Shown piece by piece: positions 1 through 7,882 of a stretch of DNA of 64,000 nt. Each line of letters starts with the position of its first letter. The first letter of the stretch is position 1. A program made the position numbers and the translations under genes. The DNA comes from Leadbetterella lacunae (lineage in GTDB: Bacteria; Bacteroidota; Bacteroidia; Cytophagales; Spirosomataceae). The DNA is taken from the NCBI RefSeq assembly GCF_042649125.1, contig NZ_JBHRYQ010000001.1:4960001-5024000 (forward strand), read 5' to 3'. The notes beneath the pieces were generated by a model. The model searched no databases. It was not told where the DNA came from and saw only the letters and a list, made by a program, of their open reading frames with translations.

Positions 1-302
1 TTAAAAACGGTAAAGGATTAGAAGGTTTAGATTTTGGACCCATGAAGTCCCTTCTAAACAAGAACTACAAAAAGAAAGTTAATCCTATGGTGCTTTCTTC
101 TTTGCCCGTGTCGGAATTAGATGAAATATTAAAAGAAAAAAATATAAGATTCCAAACATATTCTTGTGATGAGAAAGTATTGAAGACTATGGCGAGAGCC
201 AACCCGTGTTTGATATTATTAAAAGATGGTGTGGTAATGGGCAAATGGACCATTAACAATATTCCATCAAAAGATAAAGTCCAAGAATTATTAAACAATT
301 AA
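1..302 (+). CDS. C-terminal part of a DoxX/BT_3928-like membrane protein (5' end outside window)
   Basis: The reading frame is open from the first bases of the window, so this is the end of a longer gene and the ATG at 42 is probably internal. The visible tail of about 100 residues looks like the soluble thioredoxin-fold-like end of the Bacteroidota DoxX/BT_3928 family: a segment resembling 'ANPCLILLKDGVVMGKW' is typical of that family. The gene sits 25 bp upstream of aroK on the same strand, a neighbourhood I recall for this family. No catalytic CxxC is visible. The membrane part cannot be assessed. Family assignment is moderate; the function of the family is not firmly known to me. Confidence 0.6.
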   Translation, partial: KNGKGLEGLDFGPMKSLLNKNYKKKVNPMVLSSLPVSELDEILKEKNIRFQTYSCDEKVLKTMARANPCLILLKDGVVMGKWTINNIPSKDKVQELLNN

Positions 303-327
303 TAACAAATACCTACCATATTTAAGA

Positions 328-852
328 ATGACAACAAATATTTTTATGTTGGGGATGCCTTCTTCGGGTAAGAGTACTTTAGGAAGACAACTAGCCAAAG
401 AATTAAATTACGATTTTGTAGATTTAGATAAAAAAATTGAGATATCAGAAGGTAAAAAAATTAGTGAAATTTTCAATTTAGAAGGAGAAGAGTATTTTAG
501 GAAATTAGAGGCAGAAAATCTGAGAAAAATAGAACCAAACAGTAAGCTTGTGATAGCCACTGGCGGAGGAACTCCTATTTTTAGGTCTAATATGGATTAC
601 ATAAAAGAAAGCGGCATTTCAGTTTTTTTAGATGTAAAACCAAATAAGTTAGAAGAAAGGATGCGTAATTCTAAGAAGAACAATAGGCCTCTTTTTAGTT
701 TAGAAAGTGATACACTTTTGAGCACACTTACCAAAACTTACGACGAAAGAATTGAAGTATATTCTCAAGCTGATATCGTTATAGAAGGAGATACAGACGC
801 AAATACAATAATGTGGATATTAGATGCACATTTTGCAAAAATGACAAAGTAA
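328..852 (+). CDS. aroK: Shikimate kinase
   Basis: Phosphorylates the 3-hydroxyl of shikimate with ATP in aromatic amino acid biosynthesis; cytosolic. The 174-residue length is normal for the family. Walker A GMPSSGKST is at residues 9-17, the shikimate/Mg-binding DLD at 32-34, the conserved arginine in EEYFRKLE near 58, the GGGTP substrate-binding loop at 79-83, and a lid arginine in NNRPLF near 131. It follows the BT_3928-like gene closely, is probably co-transcribed with it, and ends at a strong hairpin terminator. Confidence 0.95.
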   Translation: MTTNIFMLGMPSSGKSTLGRQLAKELNYDFVDLDKKIEISEGKKISEIFNLEGEEYFRKLEAENLRKIEPNSKLVIATGGGTPIFRSNMDYIKESGISVFLDVKPNKLEERMRNSKKNNRPLFSLESDTLLSTLTKTYDERIEVYSQADIVIEGDTDANTIMWILDAHFAKMTK

Positions 853-866
853 AACATTGGGTTGTT

Positions 867-909
867 AAAAAAAAAGGGGGAAATTCATTTGAATTTCCCC
901 CTTTTTTTT
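867..909. terminator. Bidirectional rho-independent terminator between aroK and the fadL-like gene
   Basis: A perfect 11-bp stem (GGGGGAAATTC paired with GAATTTCCCCC, 876-886 and 891-901) with a 4-base loop is flanked by an A-run on the left and a T-run on the right, so it can end transcription from both converging genes. Confidence 0.9.
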
Positions 910-927
910 GATTTAGGTATTTAAAAT

Positions 928-2442
928 TTAAAAATAAGTACCTAAGCTTATCGCTACAATTCCTTGATTCTTATTATACCCTACTGATGAATAATCTGCA
1001 GTATTGCTTAAAGTATATGGTGTGTAGGCTGCTGATGTTTTAGATCTTGAGTATGATACATCGCCATAAAATTTAGCGGTTTTTACTCCCGCACCTAAGG
1101 AGCCAACCAAGGTATTACCTGTATTAAAATCATTTGAAACTCTAATTGGGTCACCTAAATAATTAACTCCACCTCTAACACGGGCTATTCCAAATCTTAG
1201 TTCTGCACCTGCTTTTAGGTTGATTACATCTTTGAATTGGTTTTGAATTCCTTGTTTCTGATCAGAAGACCATCTTTGGTCCTGCTTGTCTTTTACGTTC
1301 ATTCGTGAATAACCGATATACTCAGTCTCTATGTTTACTACTCCAATTTTATTTGGCAAAAATACAGCTGCACCTACATTGGCTTTAAGGGGCGAGGTGA
1401 TTCTGTAAGTGAAATCATTTGGTACTGTACTGATTGTAGGATAATCTGTAGTGAAAGTGTTTGGTTTTTGGTTAATAGTTACAGTTGATTGAAAAGTTTC
1501 GTTTACTTTCATAGCAGTGGGACTTGTTAAGTTGGCTCCGATATTAACATTGTTAGAAACTTTAAAAATAGCACCAACACTTAAGTTTATGCCGCTTCCT
1601 TTCACATATAGATCGTCAGAGTTCCTGAAACTATTGAAAATCTCACCATTGGGGAAGTTTTCGGTGTGATCTGTCAACTGTGCGTAGTTCAAGTTTTGAA
1701 TACCTAAAGAAGCTCCAACGTATGTTCTGTCATCAAAATTGGCACCGTAGCTAACGTTAATTTGGCTCAATGCTCCTGATTCGCTCACTCTGCCATTCTG
1801 AGCTACAGGTATTGAAAGTTCAGATGCTCTATAACCGCCACCATCAATTGGGTCAATCAAAAATGCCTGATAATACATAGCGGTAGAAGTCTGCGTTTGT
1901 CCTGTTTGGGTATTAAACTCTTCATTTAATGCCGTAGATGAAACACCTCTTTGAGTGGCTTTTTCGGCATAGTAATCAGTTAAAGAGCTTCTTTTGTTTG
2001 AGCCTGAATAAGTAAAGCTGTTATTGAAATTTGCTAATGTATTGTAAGTTATACCCCAAGCAGATCTTTTCTTTCTGGTTCCCACACCGTTACTACTAAA
2101 AATAGCTCCAAGTTGGCCAAGTTTAAGCCCAGAAGAAGAAAGTGTATTGTTTTCCCCTAAATAGTTACTATTTGTAGTTTGGTTTACAAAAACCGGACTA
2201 AAACTAAATTCTGATTTGTTATAATATCCTAAGCCAGCTGGATTAAGAAATGCGTTACTCATATCACCACCTAAAGCTGTAAATGCACCTCCCATTCCTT
2301 GGACTTTAGCTGAGCCCGAATTATTTGAAGTATAAAACTTAAGTGCGTCTTCGCCGTAAAAATGGCCATTTAAGGTAAGTTGGGCATTTGTATTGGAAAT
2401 GCCAAAGGAGCCGATAAGTATTCCTAAAAGCAATTTTTTCAT
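928..2442 (-). CDS. FadL/OmpP1-family outer membrane transporter-like protein
   Basis: A 504-residue beta-barrel candidate with a signal peptide (about residues 1-20, cleavage after SNTNA). The N-terminal mature region resembles the OmpP1/FadL/TodX family as seen in Bacteroidota: a conserved 'QGMGGAFTALGGDMSNAFLNPAGLG' type segment is present around residues 48-72, followed by amphipathic strands and an aromatic C-terminal residue (TYF). It probably lets hydrophobic compounds through the outer membrane. The substrate is unknown. It is preceded by a lipoprotein gene on the same strand but separated from it by a terminator, so it is likely its own unit. Confidence 0.75.
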   Translation of the reverse strand: MKKLLLGILIGSFGISNTNAQLTLNGHFYGEDALKFYTSNNSGSAKVQGMGGAFTALGGDMSNAFLNPAGLGYYNKSEFSFSPVFVNQTTNSNYLGENNTLSSSGLKLGQLGAIFSSNGVGTRKKRSAWGITYNTLANFNNSFTYSGSNKRSSLTDYYAEKATQRGVSSTALNEEFNTQTGQTQTSTAMYYQAFLIDPIDGGGYRASELSIPVAQNGRVSESGALSQINVSYGANFDDRTYVGASLGIQNLNYAQLTDHTENFPNGEIFNSFRNSDDLYVKGSGINLSVGAIFKVSNNVNIGANLTSPTAMKVNETFQSTVTINQKPNTFTTDYPTISTVPNDFTYRITSPLKANVGAAVFLPNKIGVVNIETEYIGYSRMNVKDKQDQRWSSDQKQGIQNQFKDVINLKAGAELRFGIARVRGGVNYLGDPIRVSNDFNTGNTLVGSLGAGVKTAKFYGDVSYSRSKTSAAYTPYTLSNTADYSSVGYNKNQGIVAISLGTYF

Positions 2443-2465
2443 TTTATTTTTGGTTTGATTTGGAT

Positions 2466-2505
2466 AAAAAAATCCCCGCCAACAACTATTGGTTTATTAG
2501 CGGGG
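2466..2505 (-). terminator. Rho-independent terminator downstream of the low-complexity lipoprotein gene
   Basis: CCCCGC at 2474-2479 pairs with GCGGGG at 2500-2505 around a 20-base loop. Read on the minus strand it is followed by a T-run (the plus-strand A-run at 2466-2472), as expected for ending the gene that stops at 2537. Confidence 0.7.
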
Positions 2506-2536
2506 TGATATTTTGAATTATAAAAGTTTAGATAAA

Positions 2537-3904
2537 TTATCTCGGTCCTCTTGATGAACCGCCGCTGCTTGAACCACTGCTTGAACCTCTGCTACTGCTT
2601 GATGAAGACGAACCGTTTGAATAACTTGGGCTCGAGCTTCTTGTTGGAGCCGAATAACTCGGAGAGTTTGATCTTGAGTTATAGTCAGAAGAATTTCTAT
2701 ATCCGCTACTTCTAGAACTATTTGAACTGTTGTTATAATTGCTTGAGCGGCTAAAAGTACCTGAAGAACTTCTGCTGTATCCAGTATTGGAAGATGAAGA
2801 GCCCGAATATCTAGACGATGAAGAACTAGGAGTGTAAGTGCCACTAGATCTATTAGAATTTAGATATGATTCGTAAGTGCTTGGTCTTCTTGAGTTAGGG
2901 TTGTAACTTTCAGAACCCGAAGTGCTTTTTGCCCTGCTGTACGAAGAGTAATCTGTACTTGAGTTTGGAGAATTACCCACCCATGAGCCACTTTTTCTAT
3001 CTGCCAAAGCTCTGCTTGATTGTCCTGAAGCAGAAGCTGTTTGACCATTAGAATTATATGCTGATCTACCTGAGGAAACTGAAGCAGATGGTCTGCTAGT
3101 GTTTGTAAAATTTTCGTTATATCTAGAAGAACTTCGACCTGCATCTCTAGCTCCATAAGTTCTACTACCGTTATTATAAGCGTTAGCCAATACAGCTGAT
3201 TGAGAATTTCCGAAAGATCCATAGTTGCCGTAACCATAATATCTATTCATGCCATAGAAATCATAAGGATTGTAACCGAATGGAGAATAGAAGCTATTGT
3301 ATCCATATCCGAAAGGAGAATAGAAACTGTTAAAGCCATATCCAAATGGTGAGTACATGCTGTTGTAAGCCATCATAGAGTTGAAACCCCATGGGTTGTA
3401 AAATCCACCAAAACCACCACTGTAAGGTCCGTATCCGAATGAATTTCCGAAAGACATCATGAAGCTAGTTCTGAATGGAGATATAGATCCAAATCCATAG
3501 GGATTATAAGAGAACATATTAAATGGGGTGTTCCAACCCATAGGTTGGCTCCATGCGTAGTCTGTCCATCCTTGACTATAACCGTCAGAATATCCATCGT
3601 TATATCCTGGTCCAGAGGTTAATTTTCTTTTTATATCTCTAGAGGTAATATAATCTTCATTATAGTATTCATCTGTAGCTTGCATTTGTTGGTCAGCCGG
3701 AGCTGGATCGTAAGAGTCATCGTATGGTATAGTTTGCGGAGCAGGGTTAGGCTTTGAAGCATAAACTTTACTTGCCACGGCTGCGTCAGCAGATGAACCA
3801 TACATGTCGTCATATTCACCTTTGGTGTTTATTGACTTATTTGTACAAGAGGAAACCAATACGATTCCGCCAAGGTAAAATAAGATTGATTTAAGATTCA
3901 TCAT
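2537..3904 (-). CDS. Low-complexity Tyr/Gly/Phe- and Ser-rich lipoprotein of unknown function
   Basis: 455 residues. The N-terminus has a lipoprotein signal with lipobox LVSSC (Cys near residue 20), so it is probably anchored in a membrane. After an acidic segment comes an N/F/Y/G/P-rich central part with tandem units of the type 'FNSFYSPFGYG' (about residues 180-220), then a long Ser/Arg/Tyr-rich tail ending in SSRGPR. No enzyme motif is visible. Composition bias explains the other long open frames on the same DNA. Proteins of this look occur in Cytophagales, sometimes with meaningless automatic names; I assign no function. A surface or matrix-like role is only a guess. Confidence 0.65.
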   Translation of the reverse strand: MMNLKSILFYLGGIVLVSSCTNKSINTKGEYDDMYGSSADAAVASKVYASKPNPAPQTIPYDDSYDPAPADQQMQATDEYYNEDYITSRDIKRKLTSGPGYNDGYSDGYSQGWTDYAWSQPMGWNTPFNMFSYNPYGFGSISPFRTSFMMSFGNSFGYGPYSGGFGGFYNPWGFNSMMAYNSMYSPFGYGFNSFYSPFGYGYNSFYSPFGYNPYDFYGMNRYYGYGNYGSFGNSQSAVLANAYNNGSRTYGARDAGRSSSRYNENFTNTSRPSASVSSGRSAYNSNGQTASASGQSSRALADRKSGSWVGNSPNSSTDYSSYSRAKSTSGSESYNPNSRRPSTYESYLNSNRSSGTYTPSSSSSRYSGSSSSNTGYSRSSSGTFSRSSNYNNSSNSSRSSGYRNSSDYNSRSNSPSYSAPTRSSSPSYSNGSSSSSSSRGSSSGSSSGGSSRGPR

Positions 3905-4042
3905 TTTTTTAATATTTTAGGTTTTTAACTGCCTTATGTTATTTAGATGCTTTTAGACGTTGGAAGGTTGCGTCAATATGAAAATATTTTTTTTTCACAG
4001 TTCTTTAAGCATTTATATACTTACAAAAATAATATTAAAACT

Positions 4043-4050
4043 TATCTTTG
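4043..4050 (+). promoter_or_regulatory. Likely -7 box for proS
   Basis: TATCTTTG matches the Bacteroidota -7 consensus TAnnTTTG exactly and lies about 105 bases upstream of the proS ATG in a 250-base divergent intergenic region. No clear TTG at -33 was seen. Confidence 0.5.
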
Positions 4051-4154
4051 CAACTAATTCCTATATGATTAACAGATATTTTAACAATTATGTTGCTTTG
4101 TTTAGGATAATTTTTCAATAGATAAATTCAATTTTTTAAAATTTCATAATAATA

Positions 4155-5627
4155 ATGTCTAAAGGACTTCCAACTCGTAGTGAGAATTATAGTGAGTGGT
4201 ATAACGAACTAGTAAAAAAAGCAGATTTGGCTGAAAACTCGGCAGTTAGAGGCTGTATGATTATAAAGCCATACGGTTATTCAATTTGGGAAAAAATGCA
4301 AAGAGCATTAGATGACATGTTTAAAGAAACTGGTCACCAAAATGCGTATTTCCCGTTGTTTATACCAAAGTCATTTTTGTCAAAAGAAGCATCTCACGTT
4401 GAGGGTTTTGCCAAAGAATGTGCCGTAATTACCCATTATAGATTAAAAAATGACCCCGATGGTAATGGTGTAATAGTAGATCCTGAAGCAAAACTTGAAG
4501 AGGAACTTATAGTAAGGCCAACCTCAGAAACTGTGATATGGAGTTCTTTCAAAAACTGGGTACAATCGTATAGAAACTTGCCTTTACTTATTAACCAATG
4601 GGCTAACGTGGTCAGATGGGAAATGAGAACACGTATATTTCTAAGGACTTCTGAATTTTTGTGGCAAGAAGGGCACACTGCTCACGCCACTAAAAAAGAA
4701 GCGGAAGAGGAAACTGCACAGATGTTAGAAATCTATGCGAAGTTTGCTGAGGAATGGATGGCTTTGCCTGTAGTAAAAGGAAGGAAAACAGCGAATGAGC
4801 GTTTCGCGGGGGCTGATGATACGCTTTGTATTGAGGCTATGATGCAAGACGGAAAAGCATTGCAAGCGGGTACTTCTCACTTTTTGGGTCAAAATTTCGC
4901 AAAAGCCTTTGATGTGAAATTTCAAGACAAATCGGGTGCTTTGGAGTATGTATGGGGAACCTCATGGGGAGTAAGTACGCGTTTGATGGGTGCCTTAATT
5001 ATGGCCCATTCTGATGATTTAGGATTAGTTTTACCTCCGAAGTTAGCTCCAATTCAGATAGTAATTGTGCCTATTTTTAAAGGTGACGAACAGCTTGAAA
5101 AAATTGCCGAAAAAGTAGCTCCGATTGTAAAAAGTCTAAAAGCAAAGGGTGTATCAGTAAAATTTGATGATGACGATCAAGCTAGACCAGGATGGAAATT
5201 TGCCGAATATGAACTTAAAGGTGTGCCACTTAGAGTTGCTATAGGTATGCGTGATTTAGAAAATAATACCGTAGAAATTGCAAGAAGAGATACTTTGACA
5301 AAGGAAACTGTAGAATTAGACGGAATAGAGGCATATTTAATAGAGACACTTGATAAAATTCAAGAGAATATTTATAAGAAAGCATTGGACTTTAGAACCG
5401 AAAATACAAAAGAAGTGAATTCTTGGGATGAGTTTTTGGTTAAAATAGAGGAAGGCGGCTTCTTGATGGCACATTGGGATGGTACATCGGAAACTGAAGA
5501 CAAAATTAAAGACCTCACAAAAGCTACGATTAGGTGTATTCCTTTAGATTCAGAAATGGAAGAAGGGAAATGTGTTTTGACTGGAAATCCGTCAAAACAA
5601 AGAGTGGTTTTTGCGAGATCATACTAA
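4155..5627 (+). CDS. proS: Prolyl-tRNA synthetase, archaeal/eukaryotic-type short form
   Basis: Charges tRNA-Pro with proline using ATP; cytosolic class II synthetase. The 490-residue length, the N-terminal 'RSENYSEWY' and 'VRGCMIIKPYGY' region, class II motif 2 in 'RWEMRTRIFLRTSEFLWQEGH' (around residues 155-175), the C-terminal anticodon-binding domain (from about residue 295) and the characteristic C-terminal Tyr (ARSY) mark the ProS type without the editing insertion, usual in Bacteroidota. It is followed by slyD after 28 bases, probably the same transcript. Confidence 0.97.
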   Translation: MSKGLPTRSENYSEWYNELVKKADLAENSAVRGCMIIKPYGYSIWEKMQRALDDMFKETGHQNAYFPLFIPKSFLSKEASHVEGFAKECAVITHYRLKNDPDGNGVIVDPEAKLEEELIVRPTSETVIWSSFKNWVQSYRNLPLLINQWANVVRWEMRTRIFLRTSEFLWQEGHTAHATKKEAEEETAQMLEIYAKFAEEWMALPVVKGRKTANERFAGADDTLCIEAMMQDGKALQAGTSHFLGQNFAKAFDVKFQDKSGALEYVWGTSWGVSTRLMGALIMAHSDDLGLVLPPKLAPIQIVIVPIFKGDEQLEKIAEKVAPIVKSLKAKGVSVKFDDDDQARPGWKFAEYELKGVPLRVAIGMRDLENNTVEIARRDTLTKETVELDGIEAYLIETLDKIQENIYKKALDFRTENTKEVNSWDEFLVKIEEGGFLMAHWDGTSETEDKIKDLTKATIRCIPLDSEMEEGKCVLTGNPSKQRVVFARSY

Positions 5628-5655
5628 GAATTAATAACTAAATAATATAATAGAA

Positions 5656-6114
5656 ATGGTAAAAGCAGGAGATACAGTGTCTCTACACTACAAAGGAACT
5701 CTTAACGACGGAACTATATTTGACTCATCTGAAGGTAGAGAGCCTTTACAGTTTGAGGTTGGAAGCGGTATGGTTATCAAAGGATTTGATGACGGCGTAA
5801 TGGGCATGCAAGTAGGTGAAAAAAAATCAATACACATTGGTGTGGATGAGGCTTATGGTCCAGCTAATGAGCAAATGATTTTTAAATTTGACAAAGCGGG
5901 AATTCCGGGTGATATTCCCCTTGAAGTAGGTGGAACTCTAAACATGCATGATGGGCAACAAACTGTGCCTGTGATTATTAGAGAAGTAGAAGACGCTCAT
6001 GTGCTTCTAGATGCTAATCACCCTTTGGCAGGTCAAGAACTTAACTTTGATTTAGAAATTGTTAATATTACTGAAGGTGGTAAAACCGCAGTAGAATTTG
6101 AAGAAATTGCTTAA
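5656..6114 (+). CDS. slyD: FKBP-type peptidyl-prolyl cis-trans isomerase, SlyD-like
   Basis: A 152-residue cytosolic proline isomerase and chaperone. It starts with the FKBP fold (VSLHYKGTLNDGTIFDSS, residues 8-25, and the IKGFDDGVMGMQVGEK segment), interrupted by an insert-in-flap chaperone domain (about 70-125), which is the SlyD arrangement. The histidine-rich metal-binding tail of E. coli SlyD is absent, as in many Bacteroidota homologues. It lies directly behind proS and is closed by a strong hairpin. Confidence 0.9.
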   Translation: MVKAGDTVSLHYKGTLNDGTIFDSSEGREPLQFEVGSGMVIKGFDDGVMGMQVGEKKSIHIGVDEAYGPANEQMIFKFDKAGIPGDIPLEVGGTLNMHDGQQTVPVIIREVEDAHVLLDANHPLAGQELNFDLEIVNITEGGKTAVEFEEIA

Positions 6115-6131
6115 TATTTCTTTTAAAAATA

Positions 6132-6175
6132 GCATAAAAAAAAGAGGAAATTTGATATTTCCTCTTTTTTTATGC
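6132..6175. terminator. Bidirectional terminator between slyD and metF
   Basis: An almost perfect long inverted repeat (GCATAAAAAAAAGAGGAAAT with ATTTCCTCTTTTTTTATGC, loop of about 5 bases) with A- and T-runs inside the arms lies between two convergent genes. Confidence 0.9.
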
Positions 6176-6196
6176 CCAATACTTAAATTCACGTAT

Positions 6197-7156
6197 TTAA
6201 AAAATCTCTTTTGCTACAGCTAATGTAGTAGTAGACTTACTCATGGTATAAAAGTGTAAAGCAGGCACCCCAAATGCCATTAATTCTTTACATTGGTTTA
6301 TACACCACTCTATGCCTATTTGTCGAGCTGCTTTATCGTCATTTGCTTTTTTTACATCATTGGCAAATGTCTCGGGTAAGTCTAAATAAAAAATCTTAGG
6401 TAGAATCTCAGACTGTCTTTTGGTAGAAAGAATTTTAAGACCCGGAATAATTGGGATATGAATATTGTTTTCTCTGCATTTTTTAACAAAATCAAAATAT
6501 TTCTGATTGTCAAAAAACATTTGAGTTACTAAATAGTCAGCACCAGCATCTACTTTTTTCTTTAGATTTTCGAAGTCAATATCCAAGCTAATAGCCTCGT
6601 AGTGTTTTTCAGGGTAAGCTGCTGCTCCGATACAAAAATCACTTTTGCTCAAATAAGTAGACTCTTCGTGAAGATAGATGCCCTTATTCATATCCGCAAC
6701 TTGCTCAATCAACTCAGATGCGTACGAATGTCCGTCTTTTTTAGCTTTAAATTCATTGAAAGGTTTTGCTGTGTCACCTCTAAGGGCTACCACATTTTCA
6801 ACTCCAAGAAAATTGAGGTCTATCAAAAGATCTTCGGTGTCTTCTTTTGTAAAGCCACCGCACAAAATATGCGGAACAGGGTCTACATTAAATTTGTGCA
6901 TGATAGCGGAACAAATACCCACTGTGCCTGCTCTTTTTCTCTTTTTTATTTCCTTTTGAGTACCATCAGGCATGGTTTTGTAAACATATTCTTCTCGCTG
7001 ATAGGTAACGTCAATAAATGGAGGTTTTAGTTCCATCATGGGTTCTATATCATTGAGTAGTTCGTCTATTTTTCCGCCTTTTGCTGGTGGAATAATCTCT
7101 ATCGAAAAAATAGGTTTTTCATTTGCCTTCGCTAAATGTTCGGTTACTTTGGCCAT
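6197..7156 (-). CDS. metF: 5,10-methylenetetrahydrofolate reductase
   Basis: Reduces methylene-THF to 5-methyl-THF for methionine synthesis; FAD-dependent TIM barrel. The 319-residue length fits. The N-terminal 'FSIEIIPP' carries the catalytic Glu near residue 19, 'DVTYQRE' follows at about 49-55, 'ALRGD' near 134-138, and 'LVTQMFFDNQKYF' near 210-222, all family signatures. It stands alone, convergent with slyD. A candidate minus-strand -7 box (TATTTTTG, 7205 to 7198) lies about 45 bases upstream of the start. Confidence 0.95.
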   Translation of the reverse strand: MAKVTEHLAKANEKPIFSIEIIPPAKGGKIDELLNDIEPMMELKPPFIDVTYQREEYVYKTMPDGTQKEIKKRKRAGTVGICSAIMHKFNVDPVPHILCGGFTKEDTEDLLIDLNFLGVENVVALRGDTAKPFNEFKAKKDGHSYASELIEQVADMNKGIYLHEESTYLSKSDFCIGAAAYPEKHYEAISLDIDFENLKKKVDAGADYLVTQMFFDNQKYFDFVKKCRENNIHIPIIPGLKILSTKRQSEILPKIFYLDLPETFANDVKKANDDKAARQIGIEWCINQCKELMAFGVPALHFYTMSKSTTTLAVAKEIF

Positions 7157-7297
7157 TTATTTTTCAGAATCATTTTTTTTCTGGGGTAAAAATAAGTCAA
7201 AAATATTTTTTTTTCTTAAATGAATGCAATAAATAGAAATGCTCGGTTAAATTTGGATAAATTATCTAAAAATCAATTAAATATCAACCTTAAAAAG

Positions 7298-7882
7298 ATG
7301 AAAAAACTATTATTAAGCTCTGCTTTGTTCTTGTTTTCAATTGCAGTATTTGCTCAAACAAAAAAGATTGCTGACTATTCTGGTAAATTTAAAATGGAAG
7401 GAGCTCCGTTTGAAAGCCTAGTGGTGACAGTAGAAGGTGAAAGTCTCATGGCTGATGCCCCCGGTGTAGGCAAAGGTGAAATTTTTAAAACAGATCAAGC
7501 GGATACTTTCAAAGAGCCGAACAATGATGCTCTGATTGTTTTTAAAAGAAACGACGCCGGAGTTGTAGTTGAGCTTGTGATTCAAGTGCAAGGCTCAGAA
7601 CTTATTGGTAAAAAAGAAATTGCCGATCAAAGCGAGTTTGTCGGCAAATTTATTTTTGAAGAAGGTGCTCCTATTCCTAGTGTAAATGTATTAATCAAGG
7701 ACGGTTTGCTTTATGGCGACACTGAGCAAGGTGGTGCAGAGTTAAGACCAACCAACAAAAAAGACATTTTTGATGTAATCGGTTATGACGGTACTGCCGA
7801 GTTTTCGAGAGACAGTACCGGAAAAGTAACCGTTGTTATTTTGAATGTACAAGGAATGTCAATGAAAGGAAATAAGAATTAA
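7298..7882 (+). CDS. Secreted protein with two tandem copies of a DUF3471-like domain
   Basis: I place the start at the ATG at 7298, because from there the protein (194 residues) begins with a clean signal peptide (MKKLLLSS... cut after AVFA-Q); an ATG at 7220 would add 26 residues before it. The mature part consists of two similar halves of about 80 residues: each begins with a 'Y/FxGKFxxEGAP' segment and ends with 'vxLxVQGxxxxGxK'. The fold resembles small lipocalin-like DUF3471 domains. No enzyme motif is visible. Its stop overlaps the stop of the convergent TonB receptor by four bases. Confidence 0.7.
   Translation: MKKLLLSSALFLFSIAVFAQTKKIADYSGKFKMEGAPFESLVVTVEGESLMADAPGVGKGEIFKTDQADTFKEPNNDALIVFKRNDAGVVVELVIQVQGSELIGKKEIADQSEFVGKFIFEEGAPIPSVNVLIKDGLLYGDTEQGGAELRPTNKKDIFDVIGYDGTAEFSRDSTGKVTVVILNVQGMSMKGNKN

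Noticed and set aside
2518..3237. Two long minus-strand frames (108 and 125 codons) within the lipoprotein gene
   Set aside because: They overlap the lipoprotein gene in another frame and stem from its biased composition; no start context or known domain.
3935..3985. Minus-strand GCAACC with CGTCTA-like sequence, reminiscent of ECF sigma promoters, upstream of the lipoprotein
   Set aside because: The spacing to CGTCT is too short; only a mismatched CATCTA fits the expected distance, and no second case exists in the window.
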